Below, in pieces: positions 1-8,122 of a stretch of 15,931 nucleotides of DNA. Position 1 is the stretch's first letter, and each line of letters begins with the position of its first letter. Below the pieces are notes generated by a model. That model did no database searches. It was not told the origin of the DNA and worked only from the letters and a program-made list of their open reading frames with translations. The DNA is from UBA1100 sp964533265 (GTDB lineage Bacteria > Verrucomicrobiota > Verrucomicrobiia > Limisphaerales > UBA1100). Both the position numbers and the translations under genes were made by a program. The DNA is taken from contig CAZHJW010000041.1 in the NCBI GenBank assembly GCA_964533265.1, forward strand, positions 1-15,931, given 5' to 3'.

Positions 1-2666
1 TTTGGGATGCGAATGGTGCTGCCAAACGTTCCTTTACTTTTCCTGGCGACATACCTGCACAGGCAGTTCCAAGTCATGATGCCAAGTTGGTGATTGGAAG
101 TGACTGGGAAGGGATGGTGTATGTTTGGAACGCGGCCGATGGAAAAGAACTGAAGAGGCTTTCTCTGAACCCCGCCCCCATGGCCGAGCAATTTGCAGCA
201 GCAGAAAAGGTAGTTAGCGTAAAGGAAGCCGCAGTGAAGGCGGCTGCAGACGCGCATAAAGCAGCGCTGGATCGAGTTGCCAAAGCCAAGGCCGATATGA
301 ATGCGTTGGATGCGGCGTTGGGAATGCGGCAAAAAGCGGTAACGGATTCCAAGGCATCATTGGATAAACTGGTTGCAGAAAAGCAAAAGCCCGCACAGGC
401 GAAGGCCGCGGCTACGGTCAAGGCCGTTGCTACAGCTGCAACAGCGAAAGCAGCTGCGGACAAGACTTTTGCGGCTGCGGACGAGGCAGGTAAACCGGCG
501 GCCGAAGCCAAGTTAGATCAAGCCATCAAGGTGTTGGCCGCAGCGACTGAAGGGAAGGCAACTGCAGACAAGGCTCTGACTGCCATAAACGCCCAAGTAG
601 CTCAATCGACTACGGTGAATGCTGCGGCTAACAAGGCGTTGGTTGATGCACAAAATAAAGCCAAATCAGGCAAGGTTGCCATGGCCAAACTGATTACTGA
701 TCTCGGGAAAACGGTGGCCGCTGAACAGGCTAAGGTAACTGTAGCGGGCGCAGCCCTTACCGCTGCTCAAAAAGAGGTCGATCTCTTGCGCGTTAATAAG
801 ACCTTTGCCGCTCTTTACAATGTTCGTAAGGAGATTGTGGGGCAGGAAGCTAAGCTGACGGAACTCAAAACGGTTGCGGAATCCGCTCAGGCCACTGCAC
901 AGAACACGCAATCGCAGCTTGAAGCAGCAAAGAAAACCGACCTCAAAGTTGTCAAGGCAGAGAATTTGGCAGCCTTGAAGAAAGAGGCTCAAGCCAAGGC
1001 AGCTGCGCAAAAGTCATTAGAAGCTGTTAAGGCTGAGAAATCAGCAGAAAGCAGCAAGGTGATAGGTGCGCAGAAAATGGTTACATCTGCGGAAACCGAT
1101 ATGAAACAGGCTGTTAGCAACTTACAGGCGGCTCAGGAGGCAAAAAAGAAAGCGGATGCAACTGCAAAGGCCGAAGTCGCAAAATTGACTGCTGCTCAAA
1201 AGAATTACGACCAGTTGGTTGCTTTAAAGCTAACGCCGCTACAGACCATTACTGCTGCGCTGGATAAAGCGATGGCTCAATCCAGTTTGGCAAAGGCGAA
1301 CGCGGCGAAGGCAGTTCAAGCCATTGATCAGGAAGTCGCTGCAGCGGTGAAAATGGCCGACGCAACTGAGGTGACTGCTAAAGCTGCCGAAGCGGCTTCT
1401 ACCAAAGCTAAAGCGTCTATGGATCAACTTGCGGCTGATTTGGCCAAGTACAAGGCAGATACCGCGGTCAAGATTAAATCAGAAGAGACAGCGAAGACTG
1501 TTAATGAACAACTTGTTGCGAAGATGAAAATCGCAAACGAAATGGCTGCCAAGGCCGAGGCGAACTTCAAGAAGGCTCCGGTGGTTAAGGTTGCAGCAGA
1601 TAACGTCCTAAAAGCGGTCAATGCAGAAGTGAAAGCTGCTCTAAACGCATTCATGTCCGCTGAAATGTCTGCTCAATCTGCTGAAATGACTGCGGGCAAT
1701 GATGCGGCCAAACAGGATGTGTCAAAGAAACTCAGGGCAGCGGCCGATGGAGCAAAGGCCACGTTGGATGGGTTGACCGCCAAAAAACAAAAACCTGCTT
1801 TAACCAAGGTAGACCAGGCTAATAAAAATATCGTAGCGACCTCAAAGGCCAAGGCGGCGGCAGATACGGCGTTGGCTGCCTCCAAGACTGCCTCTGCGAA
1901 GGCTTTGATTGTATTTAATGCTGCAACCAAAACACGTGAGTCAGCCCAAGCCGCCGAAAAAACTGCTAATGACAAATATGTGCCTGCTCAGGCTGTTTAC
2001 ACTGCGGCGGTTAAGATTGCTGCTGCTAAGAAAGATGTGGCGACGCAATCTAAAGATGGGTTGGCTTCGATCATAACAACTAAGCAAAAACCGGCCCAGG
2101 CAGCGGTTGCTGCAGCAGAAGCAACTGTAAAGGAATTGATTGCAGCGAAAGCGGCGAGTGCTGCAGTCATGAAGCAGGTTGCCTCAGAGCTGACAGTCGC
2201 AGGCAAGCCGGTGGAGTCGGCTAAAGCAGATGCGGCAAAGGCTGCTGAGTTGGTTAAGGTGGCTTCGGTCAATGAAGCAAAAATGGCTACGGCACTGGCC
2301 GTAGCCCAAAAGACTGTGGCTGAACGGAAGCAGACAGTGGTCGTCATGCAGGCCAAAATTACTAAAATGACCGAAGAGAAGGTAAAGCCGATGGAGTTGG
2401 CGGTGACTGCCGCGACGAATGCGATGCTCAAGGCGCAAACGACTCATGACAACACGGAGAAAGATCATCAGGCACGTCTCGCTTCGCTCACCAAAATGGT
2501 AGAAGCTCGGACGATTGATGCCAAAACCAAGCGATCCGCAGCGGATCAATTTGCTTCCATTGTGAATGAAGCGCGCGAAAAACTGAAGGTGCTGGAGGCC
2601 GAATATCAGAAACTTAAATCTGCGGGCACACCCATGGAAGACCCAACCAAGACAGCGTCCAAATAA
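1..2666 (+). CDS. WD40-repeat protein with very long Ala/Lys coiled-coil tail (5' end missing)
   Basis: The reading frame is open from position 3 and has no start in the window, so this is the C-terminal part of a larger protein. The first ~55 codons (3-170) read as the end of a WD40 propeller, with WDANGAAKRSFTFPG and then VIGSDWEGMVYVWNAADGKE. About 830 residues of Ala-, Lys-, Glu- and Gln-rich sequence follow, almost without proline or aromatic residues, which predicts long coiled coil. A motif ending K-x-K-P recurs with its proline at codons 390, 1794, 2091 and 2388, plus a looser copy at 1236; the last three are exactly 99 residues apart. In planctomycetes and verrucomicrobia, similar tails occur on WD40 proteins that start with a signal peptide and a cytochrome c domain; whether that applies here lies outside the window. 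Function is unknown; a structural or scaffolding role in the periplasm is a guess. The TTG at 87 is not a real start. The gene ends 7 bases before the convergent lysA stop. Confidence 0.85.
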   Translation, partial: WDANGAAKRSFTFPGDIPAQAVPSHDAKLVIGSDWEGMVYVWNAADGKELKRLSLNPAPMAEQFAAAEKVVSVKEAAVKAAADAHKAALDRVAKAKADMNALDAALGMRQKAVTDSKASLDKLVAEKQKPAQAKAAATVKAVATAATAKAAADKTFAAADEAGKPAAEAKLDQAIKVLAAATEGKATADKALTAINAQVAQSTTVNAAANKALVDAQNKAKSGKVAMAKLITDLGKTVAAEQAKVTVAGAALTAAQKEVDLLRVNKTFAALYNVRKEIVGQEAKLTELKTVAESAQATAQNTQSQLEAAKKTDLKVVKAENLAALKKEAQAKAAAQKSLEAVKAEKSAESSKVIGAQKMVTSAETDMKQAVSNLQAAQEAKKKADATAKAEVAKLTAAQKNYDQLVALKLTPLQTITAALDKAMAQSSLAKANAAKAVQAIDQEVAAAVKMADATEVTAKAAEAASTKAKASMDQLAADLAKYKADTAVKIKSEETAKTVNEQLVAKMKIANEMAAKAEANFKKAPVVKVAADNVLKAVNAEVKAALNAFMSAEMSAQSAEMTAGNDAAKQDVSKKLRAAADGAKATLDGLTAKKQKPALTKVDQANKNIVATSKAKAAADTALAASKTASAKALIVFNAATKTRESAQAAEKTANDKYVPAQAVYTAAVKIAAAKKDVATQSKDGLASIITTKQKPAQAAVAAAEATVKELIAAKAASAAVMKQVASELTVAGKPVESAKADAAKAAELVKVASVNEAKMATALAVAQKTVAERKQTVVVMQAKITKMTEEKVKPMELAVTAATNAMLKAQTTHDNTEKDHQARLASLTKMVEARTIDAKTKRSAADQFASIVNEAREKLKVLEAEYQKLKSAGTPMEDPTKTASK

Positions 2667-2673
2667 GGTTACG

Positions 2674-3972
2674 TTACCTCTGCCATGGGGCAACCGATTC
2701 ACCTCCCCAAATCTCTTTAACCTTCTGTCGCTTGCGGACAATAGCAGCTTTCTTGCCTGCTACTAGCACCTCAGCTGGAAGGGGGCGTGTGTTATAGGTG
2801 CCCGCCATAACAAAACCATAGGCACCAGCACTGAGCATGGCGACTAAATCACCCTCTTCGAGGCGTGGAATGAGTCGGTTCTTACAGAAAGTGTCGCCGG
2901 TTTCACAAATGCCACCTACGACATCCGTGGCAATAGGTCGGTTTCTGGATTGTTTTATGGGAACGATCTCGTGGTAGCTTTCGTAGAAGGCTGGTCGGAT
3001 AAGATCGTTCATCGCGGCATCGACAATGGCAAAATATTTTCCCCCGGTCCGTTTCACGTATTCTACACGTGTAACGAGTATGCCTGCGTTACCGGAGATG
3101 AAACGACCGGGTTCCAAGAGCACCTTGAGTTTGAGTGGTTTCAGTAACGGGATGAGTGCTGCAGCATATTTCTCTGGGGTGAGAATGTTTTTCACCTCTT
3201 TGCGGTTCCACCATTGGGAGTTGCCACTGGCCAGTGCATCCTCATACATGATGCCGAGACCGCCCCCGATGCTGAGAAATTCAATTCCGTATCTGGCTTT
3301 GAGTTTCGCAGCCAGAGGGGTGACTTTACGGACTGCCTCTTTAAATGGTTTTACTTGGGTGAGCTGGGAACCGATGTGCATCTGGAGGCCAATTAGTTTG
3401 ATATTCTTTAACTTCGAGGCGCGTGCGTATACGCCGGGGATTTTCTCGAAGGCGATACCGAATTTATTTTCATAGGTACCGGTGGTGATCTTCTTGTGTG
3501 TCTTAGCATCCACGTTTGGGTTTACACGTATGGCGATGGGAGCAGTTTTCTTGAGTTTGCACGCGATACGGTTGATGCGAGTCAATTCCGGTTCACTTTC
3601 TACATTGAAACTGTAAATACCCTTTCGTAGTGCGAAGGTGATTTCCTCCTCAGTTTTTCCAACTCCAGCGAAGACGCATTTGCGGGGATTGCCTCCGGCT
3701 GCAATGACGCGCTGGATTTCTCCTCCACTTACGGTATCAAAGCCGCTGCCCAAGTCAGCAAGTGTACGCATGACCCCGAGGTTGGAATTGGATTTCATTG
3801 CGAAGCAGATTAGATGATCCAATGGGGCCAGGGCACGGTCGAGTTTATTGAAATGACTGGAAAGCGTTTTAGAGGAGTAGACGTAAAGTGGGCTGCCGTG
3901 TTTTTTTACGAGAGCCTCAATGGAGACTCCTTCGCAGTGCAGGCGACCACGAACGTAACGGAAATCGTGCAT
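2674..3972 (-). CDS. lysA: Diaminopimelate decarboxylase
   Basis: PLP enzyme that decarboxylates meso-diaminopimelate to L-lysine, the last step of the DAP pathway, in the cytoplasm. The fold-III alanine-racemase-type barrel is recognisable: FAMKSNSN holds the PLP Schiff-base lysine (K60 from the ATG at 3972). MHIGSQ, then GGGLGIMYED (phosphate binding) and EPGRFISGNAGILVT follow, and the C-terminal domain carries CETGDTF (the CESxD-type motif from the partner subunit) and GAYGFVMAGTYNTRPLPAEVLV. Length is 432 residues, normal for LysA. A TTG two codons upstream (3978) is possible, but the ATG at 3972 gives the usual N-terminus (MHDFRYVRGRLHCEG); no strong ribosome binding site is visible for either. 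It is the last gene of the argH-squalene synthase-hypothetical-lysA block, 49 bases after the preceding gene, and converges on the WD40 gene with only 7 bases between the stops. Confidence 0.96.
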   Translation of the reverse strand: MHDFRYVRGRLHCEGVSIEALVKKHGSPLYVYSSKTLSSHFNKLDRALAPLDHLICFAMKSNSNLGVMRTLADLGSGFDTVSGGEIQRVIAAGGNPRKCVFAGVGKTEEEITFALRKGIYSFNVESEPELTRINRIACKLKKTAPIAIRVNPNVDAKTHKKITTGTYENKFGIAFEKIPGVYARASKLKNIKLIGLQMHIGSQLTQVKPFKEAVRKVTPLAAKLKARYGIEFLSIGGGLGIMYEDALASGNSQWWNRKEVKNILTPEKYAAALIPLLKPLKLKVLLEPGRFISGNAGILVTRVEYVKRTGGKYFAIVDAAMNDLIRPAFYESYHEIVPIKQSRNRPIATDVVGGICETGDTFCKNRLIPRLEEGDLVAMLSAGAYGFVMAGTYNTRPLPAEVLVAGKKAAIVRKRQKVKEIWGGESVAPWQR

Positions 3973-4021
3973 GGGCAACGGTTATGCCAAACCCACGGCG
4001 TAAGGGGAAGGCCAAAGCGGA

Positions 4022-4972
4022 TTATTGCTCGGCCGGTTTGGTGCCCATGATCAAGGTGCGGCGTTCATAATACTCCTTGGGAGAAATCTTGTCTTGGGCA
4101 TAGAGTACCAGGAGTTCCTTTAGTTTACGGCGTTTGTCGGTCGTGGAACTGGCAGCTTGAGTAACTTCTGCGCGGCGTTGAGCTTCTTTTACCCGCTTCA
4201 GTGCCTGCTGTTTTTTATATTCGGTCATTGCTTGCCGCTGAGCTAGATCTTGTAAATTCTCCTGGCTATAGGGTTGTAGCATAAAAGAAGGGACACTGCT
4301 GGGCTGCTCCAACGTTTCCTGAGTCTTCGGACTCTTGGTTGGCATGATGGGTAATCGTTCTATCTTGCCGGGAACGAGAGTTGGATTGCGTTTTAGGGTA
4401 TCGAGATAATCCATATCGATAGTCTTGGAAAGAATTGGAAGGTCTTCAGTTTGGGTGACGATTTCGCCACCACGATTCACAGTTGCATCAGCTGCCAGTC
4501 GCAGAGCCTCTTCAGCATAATTAGGATTTTGTTCCTTCATCTGGCGAAGTGCGGAGGCCATGGCACGCTCTTCAGCCTCAATCCTTGCCCGCAGCACCAA
4601 CGCAATGGCTTTCACTTCTGCTAGCGCTCTAGCTTTGGCTTGAATTACCGCTTGCTGTCTCAGCATTGAAGATCTGGCTACTTTTGCGAGGGCAGCACCT
4701 TTGGCCTCATATTGCTGTTTAATTTCTCCAAGAGTAAAGGGCCGGTAGGGTGCTGTGTGTTGCATAAACCTAGAAACATGCTGTAAAGCACCCTGACGTT
4801 TGTGATATTGGAGTTGTCTTCTTAAGCGCCGTTCACGCATTGAAATACTGCGGGGCTCCTCACCTTTAGCTTCGGGCAATGGCTTAGATTTACTGTCTTC
4901 TGCTTGGACGTTTGCTGGGAAAAAACCCACCCATGCACACAAAAAGAATGTGAAAATATATTGGACCCTCAT
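4022..4972 (-). CDS. Exported coiled-coil protein of unknown function, SHOCT-like C-terminus
   Basis: I do not recognise a named family over the full 316 residues. The N-terminus is a signal peptide (MRVQYIFTFFLCAWVGFF, then PANVQA before EDS), so the product is probably periplasmic. Residues ~45-160 are basic and helix-forming, with long Ala/Arg/Glu coiled-coil stretches (KVARSS..., EAEERAMASALRQMKEQ). A proline- and threonine-rich linker follows at ~185-235, then a second coil (YKKQQALKRVKEAQRRAEV). The last ~30 residues (KLKELLVLYAQDKISPKEY, then YERR) resemble the short SHOCT-type helical hairpin, which has the pattern L-x-x-L-x-x-L-x-x-x-x-x-I-S-x-x-E-Y. An earlier ATG at 4993 is open, but the ATG at 4972 is preferred because GAGGAGGGGG lies just upstream of it. 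The gene sits between squalene synthase (62 bases) and lysA (49 bases), with no obvious link to either pathway. Confidence 0.8.
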   Translation of the reverse strand: MRVQYIFTFFLCAWVGFFPANVQAEDSKSKPLPEAKGEEPRSISMRERRLRRQLQYHKRQGALQHVSRFMQHTAPYRPFTLGEIKQQYEAKGAALAKVARSSMLRQQAVIQAKARALAEVKAIALVLRARIEAEERAMASALRQMKEQNPNYAEEALRLAADATVNRGGEIVTQTEDLPILSKTIDMDYLDTLKRNPTLVPGKIERLPIMPTKSPKTQETLEQPSSVPSFMLQPYSQENLQDLAQRQAMTEYKKQQALKRVKEAQRRAEVTQAASSTTDKRRKLKELLVLYAQDKISPKEYYERRTLIMGTKPAEQ

Positions 4973-4974
4973 TA

Positions 4975-4984
4975 CCCCCTCCTC
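4975..4984 (-). promoter_or_regulatory. Strong ribosome binding site deciding the start at 4972
   Basis: On the minus strand GAGGAGGGGG is followed by TA and the ATG at 4972. This is the strongest Shine-Dalgarno match among the minus-strand genes here. It rules against the ATG at 4993, which would place the motif inside the coding sequence. Confidence 0.75.
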
Positions 4985-4992
4985 TGGAGACA

Positions 4993-5022
4993 TTTATCGG
5001 TTAAAAAAGGAGCAGGAATCAA
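4993..5022 (-). promoter_or_regulatory. Possible sigma70-type promoter for the exported coiled-coil gene
   Basis: On the minus strand TTGATT (5022-5017) and GATAAA (4998-4993) are 18 bases apart. Each matches the consensus at four of six positions, and together they would give a leader of about 20 bases containing the ribosome binding site. A downstream transcript of coiled-coil gene plus lysA could start here. The match is modest, and verrucomicrobial promoter consensus is poorly known to me. Confidence 0.3.
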
Positions 5023-5034
5023 GCCGAAAACTGT

Positions 5035-6030
5035 CTATTTATTCCCAAAAAGGCGCTGCCACGGGCCGCGGAAGGGGACGCGACAGAGAACGCGCCATCG
5101 GATGCCGTAGACTTCGGAGCGGCTAATTTTCCGGTTTACGGTTGGTTCAAGAGGATTGCCTGCAGTGATGAGATCGAGGGTGCGTTTGCCCATAAGGATG
5201 GGCAAGGCACAGGCGATGCGTAGACGGTAGTGTTCATGAGGAATCATTAATGTATATTGCCAGGCAGCGGCGAGGTGCTCATTTGCCCGGTTTACCCACG
5301 GTTTTAAGACTGGTTCAAGTTTGGGCCAATTTGCCGGATCACGAAGATCCTCAGGTTTAAGTCCGGCCATGGTGAGATCTGAGGATGGCAGATAGCAGCG
5401 ACCCTGTTCCAAATCGCCCGGCAGATCACGAAGAATATTCACTAGTTGCAGGGCTTTTCCAAAGCGTATGGCGAGTGTCAGAAACCGTGAATCATCAATA
5501 TCCGCATTAGGGAAACAGTGCCTGCGGGTGAGGTGTGTCCAAAATTCACCAACACAACCAGCTACGTGGTATGTGTAATCATCGAGTTGCTCGGGGGTTT
5601 TTAGAGACTTCAGTTTGCTGCCATCGCCAAAACGCTCAAGGTCCTGTTCCTGTCCACGAGTAATTGTTTCGAGCGTGAGCTGGATTTGACCACGGTCAAA
5701 GGCCGGTGTTTGCTCAAGCAATGCGATGATCTCCGGACTGTGCAGCAACAATGTTTTTTCACCGTTATTTTTCTGCTCACGTACAAGCTGGGAAAAGTCG
5801 GGCATTGAGGCACCTTCACTACGGATTCGGTCTCGGAATTGCCGGAGCTTGAGCATCCGTTTATCTGCTGGGATCAAATTGGTATCAGCAATTGTGTCGG
5901 TGGTGCGGGCGAGCAGATATAGAAGCCCGATGGACTGGCGAACTTCTCCCGGGAGTACCCGTAGGGTAAGATAGAACGCTCGAGACACGTCACGCAGGAT
6001 CGGTCCGAGCAGCTCTTCGGTGTTGGTCAT
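5035..6030 (-). CDS. Squalene/phytoene synthase family protein, probably squalene synthase
   Basis: Head-to-head prenyl transferase, expected to join two farnesyl diphosphates through presqualene diphosphate to squalene. The trans-isoprenyl diphosphate synthase features are clear. DVSRAFYLTLRVLP is at residues 14-27, the first Asp-rich motif is D45-TIA-D49, YTYHVAGCVGEFW is at 152-164, and the second Asp-rich motif is NILRD-LPG-D (D202, D206) followed by GRCYLP. Length is 331 residues. The VSRAFYLTLRVLP start resembles single-enzyme squalene synthases more than the HpnC/HpnD pair, but phytoene synthase activity cannot be excluded by eye. A squalene-hopene-cyclase-family gene at 12165-13967 supports squalene as product. 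It starts at an ATG 6 bases after the argH stop, so the two are probably co-transcribed. The assignment to squalene rather than phytoene is inference. Confidence 0.88.
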   Translation of the reverse strand: MTNTEELLGPILRDVSRAFYLTLRVLPGEVRQSIGLLYLLARTTDTIADTNLIPADKRMLKLRQFRDRIRSEGASMPDFSQLVREQKNNGEKTLLLHSPEIIALLEQTPAFDRGQIQLTLETITRGQEQDLERFGDGSKLKSLKTPEQLDDYTYHVAGCVGEFWTHLTRRHCFPNADIDDSRFLTLAIRFGKALQLVNILRDLPGDLEQGRCYLPSSDLTMAGLKPEDLRDPANWPKLEPVLKPWVNRANEHLAAAWQYTLMIPHEHYRLRIACALPILMGKRTLDLITAGNPLEPTVNRKISRSEVYGIRWRVLCRVPFRGPWQRLFGNK

Positions 6031-6036
6031 TGGAAG

Positions 6037-7449
6037 TTAATGCTCCAGAAAATCATGCCAGTATTCCAAGCGACGGTTGATTTCCACGTCCCCCGGTGAA
6101 CCGGTAGCGGTGCGGCGTTTCATAGCATTTTTTATGTCAAATACGGACAACGCATCCTTGGTGAGCTTTTTATCGATGGCACTAAGCTCACTCGGGCTGA
6201 GCTGGTTGACTCTTTTGTGTTTTGCTTCAGCCACTGCGATAATCCTGCCCACCACATGATGTGCCTTACGAAAAGGCATCCCCTCAAGCACCAACCAATC
6301 TACCAGATCCGTGGTCAGAAGATTTGGGTCTTTCACTGCTGCTGAGCAGGCTTTGGAGTTTACGGCAGTGTCGCGAAGCATGGCAGCGAGAATAGTGGTC
6401 GTAGCACGCACAGTATCCACTGTGTCAAACAGCCGTTCTTTATCCTCCTGCATGTCACTGTTGTAAGTTAGAGGGAGGCCTTTGAGAGTGGTGAGGAGTG
6501 CCATAAGGTTGCCCACCACACGGCCTGTCTTTCCTCGTGTGAGCTCACAGATATCTGGATTCTTTTTTTGCGGCATCAAGGATGAACCTGTGGTATAGGC
6601 GTCACCTATTGTAACGAAACCGAACTCGGCACTGCTCCATAAGACAAAATCCTCGCAGAGGCGGGATTGATGCACGGTTAGTAATGCGGCGAGGCTACAG
6701 AATTCCACCACAAAATCGCGATCTGACACGCCATCCATGGAGTTTTGCGTAACCATGGGTTCCTCGTGAGCATTCACAAAACCCAATTCTCGGGCTACAA
6801 ATTCACGATCCAATGGCAGGGTGCTGCCAGCTAGAGCCCCGCTGCCGAGAGGGCAGATATTGACACGTACGAGACAGTCGAGCAGTCGCTCGTAATCTCG
6901 CTCAAACATTTCCACGTAGGCCAATAAATGGTGGACAAAATACACCGGCTGAGCTCTCTGTAGATGCGTATAGCCGGGAATAAGCACCTTGCGATTGTCT
7001 TCGCCCAGTTCAATGAGAGCGTGCTGCAGGTCATGAATTTCATTGGCTAAGTCGCATATTTCTTCACGCAACCACATGCGAGTGTCGAGCGCCACCTGAT
7101 CGTTTCGCGAGCGGCCTGTGTGAAGTTTTGCGCCGGCGGGCACGCGCTCGGTTAGGGTTGTCTCAATGTTCATGTGCACATCCTCGAGCTCTGAGCGCCA
7201 TTTAAACCGATCCTTGGCGATCTCTCCTCCGATGGTTTCCAGCCCCTCTACAATAGCCTCCATCTCTCGCTTTTTCAGCAGGCCCACGTGATGTAGCATG
7301 CGGGCATGGGCGATGGATCCGGCTATATCATGATGTGCCAGGCGCGTGTCGAACTTCACCGAGTTGGTAAATGCATTGGCCTCTGCTGCCGGTCCGCTTG
7401 TAAACCTTCCACTGCGGGCGGTGACTTTATTGGATTTCTTTTTTCCCAT
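6037..7449 (-). CDS. argH: Argininosuccinate lyase
   Basis: Cleaves argininosuccinate to arginine and fumarate, the final step of arginine synthesis, as a cytoplasmic homotetramer of the aspartase/fumarase superfamily. The conserved blocks appear in order: LHTGRSRNDQVALDTRMWLR, then IPGYTHLQRAQPV (~residues 156-168), then the superfamily signature GSSLMPQKKNPD (~residue 287), whose mobile loop carries the catalytic serine. The 470-residue length is normal, with a short basic N-terminal extension (MGKKKSNKVTARSG) before the core. The ATG at 7449 is the only reasonable start; upstream sequence shows no strong ribosome binding site. It lies 79 bases after the phosphodiesterase gene and 6 bases before squalene synthase, which makes it the likely head or second gene of this minus-strand unit. 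Confidence 0.97.
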   Translation of the reverse strand: MGKKKSNKVTARSGRFTSGPAAEANAFTNSVKFDTRLAHHDIAGSIAHARMLHHVGLLKKREMEAIVEGLETIGGEIAKDRFKWRSELEDVHMNIETTLTERVPAGAKLHTGRSRNDQVALDTRMWLREEICDLANEIHDLQHALIELGEDNRKVLIPGYTHLQRAQPVYFVHHLLAYVEMFERDYERLLDCLVRVNICPLGSGALAGSTLPLDREFVARELGFVNAHEEPMVTQNSMDGVSDRDFVVEFCSLAALLTVHQSRLCEDFVLWSSAEFGFVTIGDAYTTGSSLMPQKKNPDICELTRGKTGRVVGNLMALLTTLKGLPLTYNSDMQEDKERLFDTVDTVRATTTILAAMLRDTAVNSKACSAAVKDPNLLTTDLVDWLVLEGMPFRKAHHVVGRIIAVAEAKHKRVNQLSPSELSAIDKKLTKDALSVFDIKNAMKRRTATGSPGDVEINRRLEYWHDFLEH

Positions 7450-7528
7450 TGGAACTAACCCACCCTGCCGCGATTGGCCTCGAAAGTCACGCCGCGAATG
7501 GTTTTGAACAGGGCCAGAGATGGCTTGA

Positions 7529-7996
7529 TTAGTCTACTAGCGCAAGGTGCTGAAGTTTTGGTATATGCCCATAAAAATCTAGAATCGCCACCGAAGCCGA
7601 GGAATTATCGCGGGGCCGACTGGCTGAGCCGGGATTGATAAACCAGATTCCGTTGCGCCGTTCATCAAATGGCACATGAGTATGGCCAAAAACTACGATG
7701 TCTGGTTGATCTGAATTTAGTATGGCGCGCACCTGTTGTGACGGGAAATCCACATCCACAATATGGTGGATCATGACTTTCTTGTCCCCGAATTCCTCTA
7801 GCCTAGTCTCCGGTAATTGAATCCCGTAATCCGTGTTGCCCAGCACAGCGCGCACTGGCGCGATGACCTCCAGTTCCGTGATCACATCCATCGGCCCCAC
7901 ATCACCCCCGTGCAGGATGTAATCCACCCCCGCCAAAGCCGCATGCACTGCATTGGGCACTTGCCCGTGCGTATCGGAAATGAGGCCCAGTTTCAT
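7529..7996 (-). CDS. YfcE/MJ0936-type metallophosphodiesterase
   Basis: Small calcineurin-like phosphoesterase of 155 residues, the usual length of this family, whose characterised members hydrolyse phosphodiester model substrates with Mn or Ni. All metal ligands expected of the fold can be placed: D8 and H10 in LISDTHG, D32 in LHGGDVG, N54 in LGNTD, H77 in MIHH, and H105/H107 in FGHTH. A conserved NPGSASRPR stretch follows, as in family members. The physiological substrate is not known. It is the first gene of the minus-strand run leading into argH, 79 bases ahead of it. The region upstream (7997-8122) must hold its promoter, but I see no convincing -35/-10 pair there. Confidence 0.92.
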   Translation of the reverse strand: MKLGLISDTHGQVPNAVHAALAGVDYILHGGDVGPMDVITELEVIAPVRAVLGNTDYGIQLPETRLEEFGDKKVMIHHIVDVDFPSQQVRAILNSDQPDIVVFGHTHVPFDERRNGIWFINPGSASRPRDNSSASVAILDFYGHIPKLQHLALVD

Positions 7997-8122
7997 GTGG
8001 CAAACCCTAATGCCCGATTGATTATTTAAAAGACAAACTGAAACCTTGAGGGAGGTTGCTGGCAGTGAAGAAATTGTTATGCATTATTTTGCACTGATAT
8101 TGCTGATTTCAGCCATGGGGGG

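Noticed and set aside
87..92. TTG or GTG at 87-92 as the start of the first gene
   Set aside because: The frame is open back to position 3 and the upstream codons encode WD40 sequence (WDANGAAKRSFTFPG), so the gene begins before the window.
74..2741. Several long open frames on the minus strand opposite the coiled-coil gene, up to 185 codons
   Set aside because: They are the antisense of repetitive GCx/AAx codons, which suppress stops on the other strand. Their Ser/Ala/Phe-rich translations look like mirror products and have no ribosome binding sites.
3026..3475. 149-codon plus-strand frame inside lysA
   Set aside because: It is antisense to a clearly conserved enzyme, with no binding site and no recognisable protein features.
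3973..3978. TTG start at 3978 for lysA
   Set aside because: It adds only two residues before an ATG that gives the usual LysA N-terminus, and no ribosome binding site favours it.
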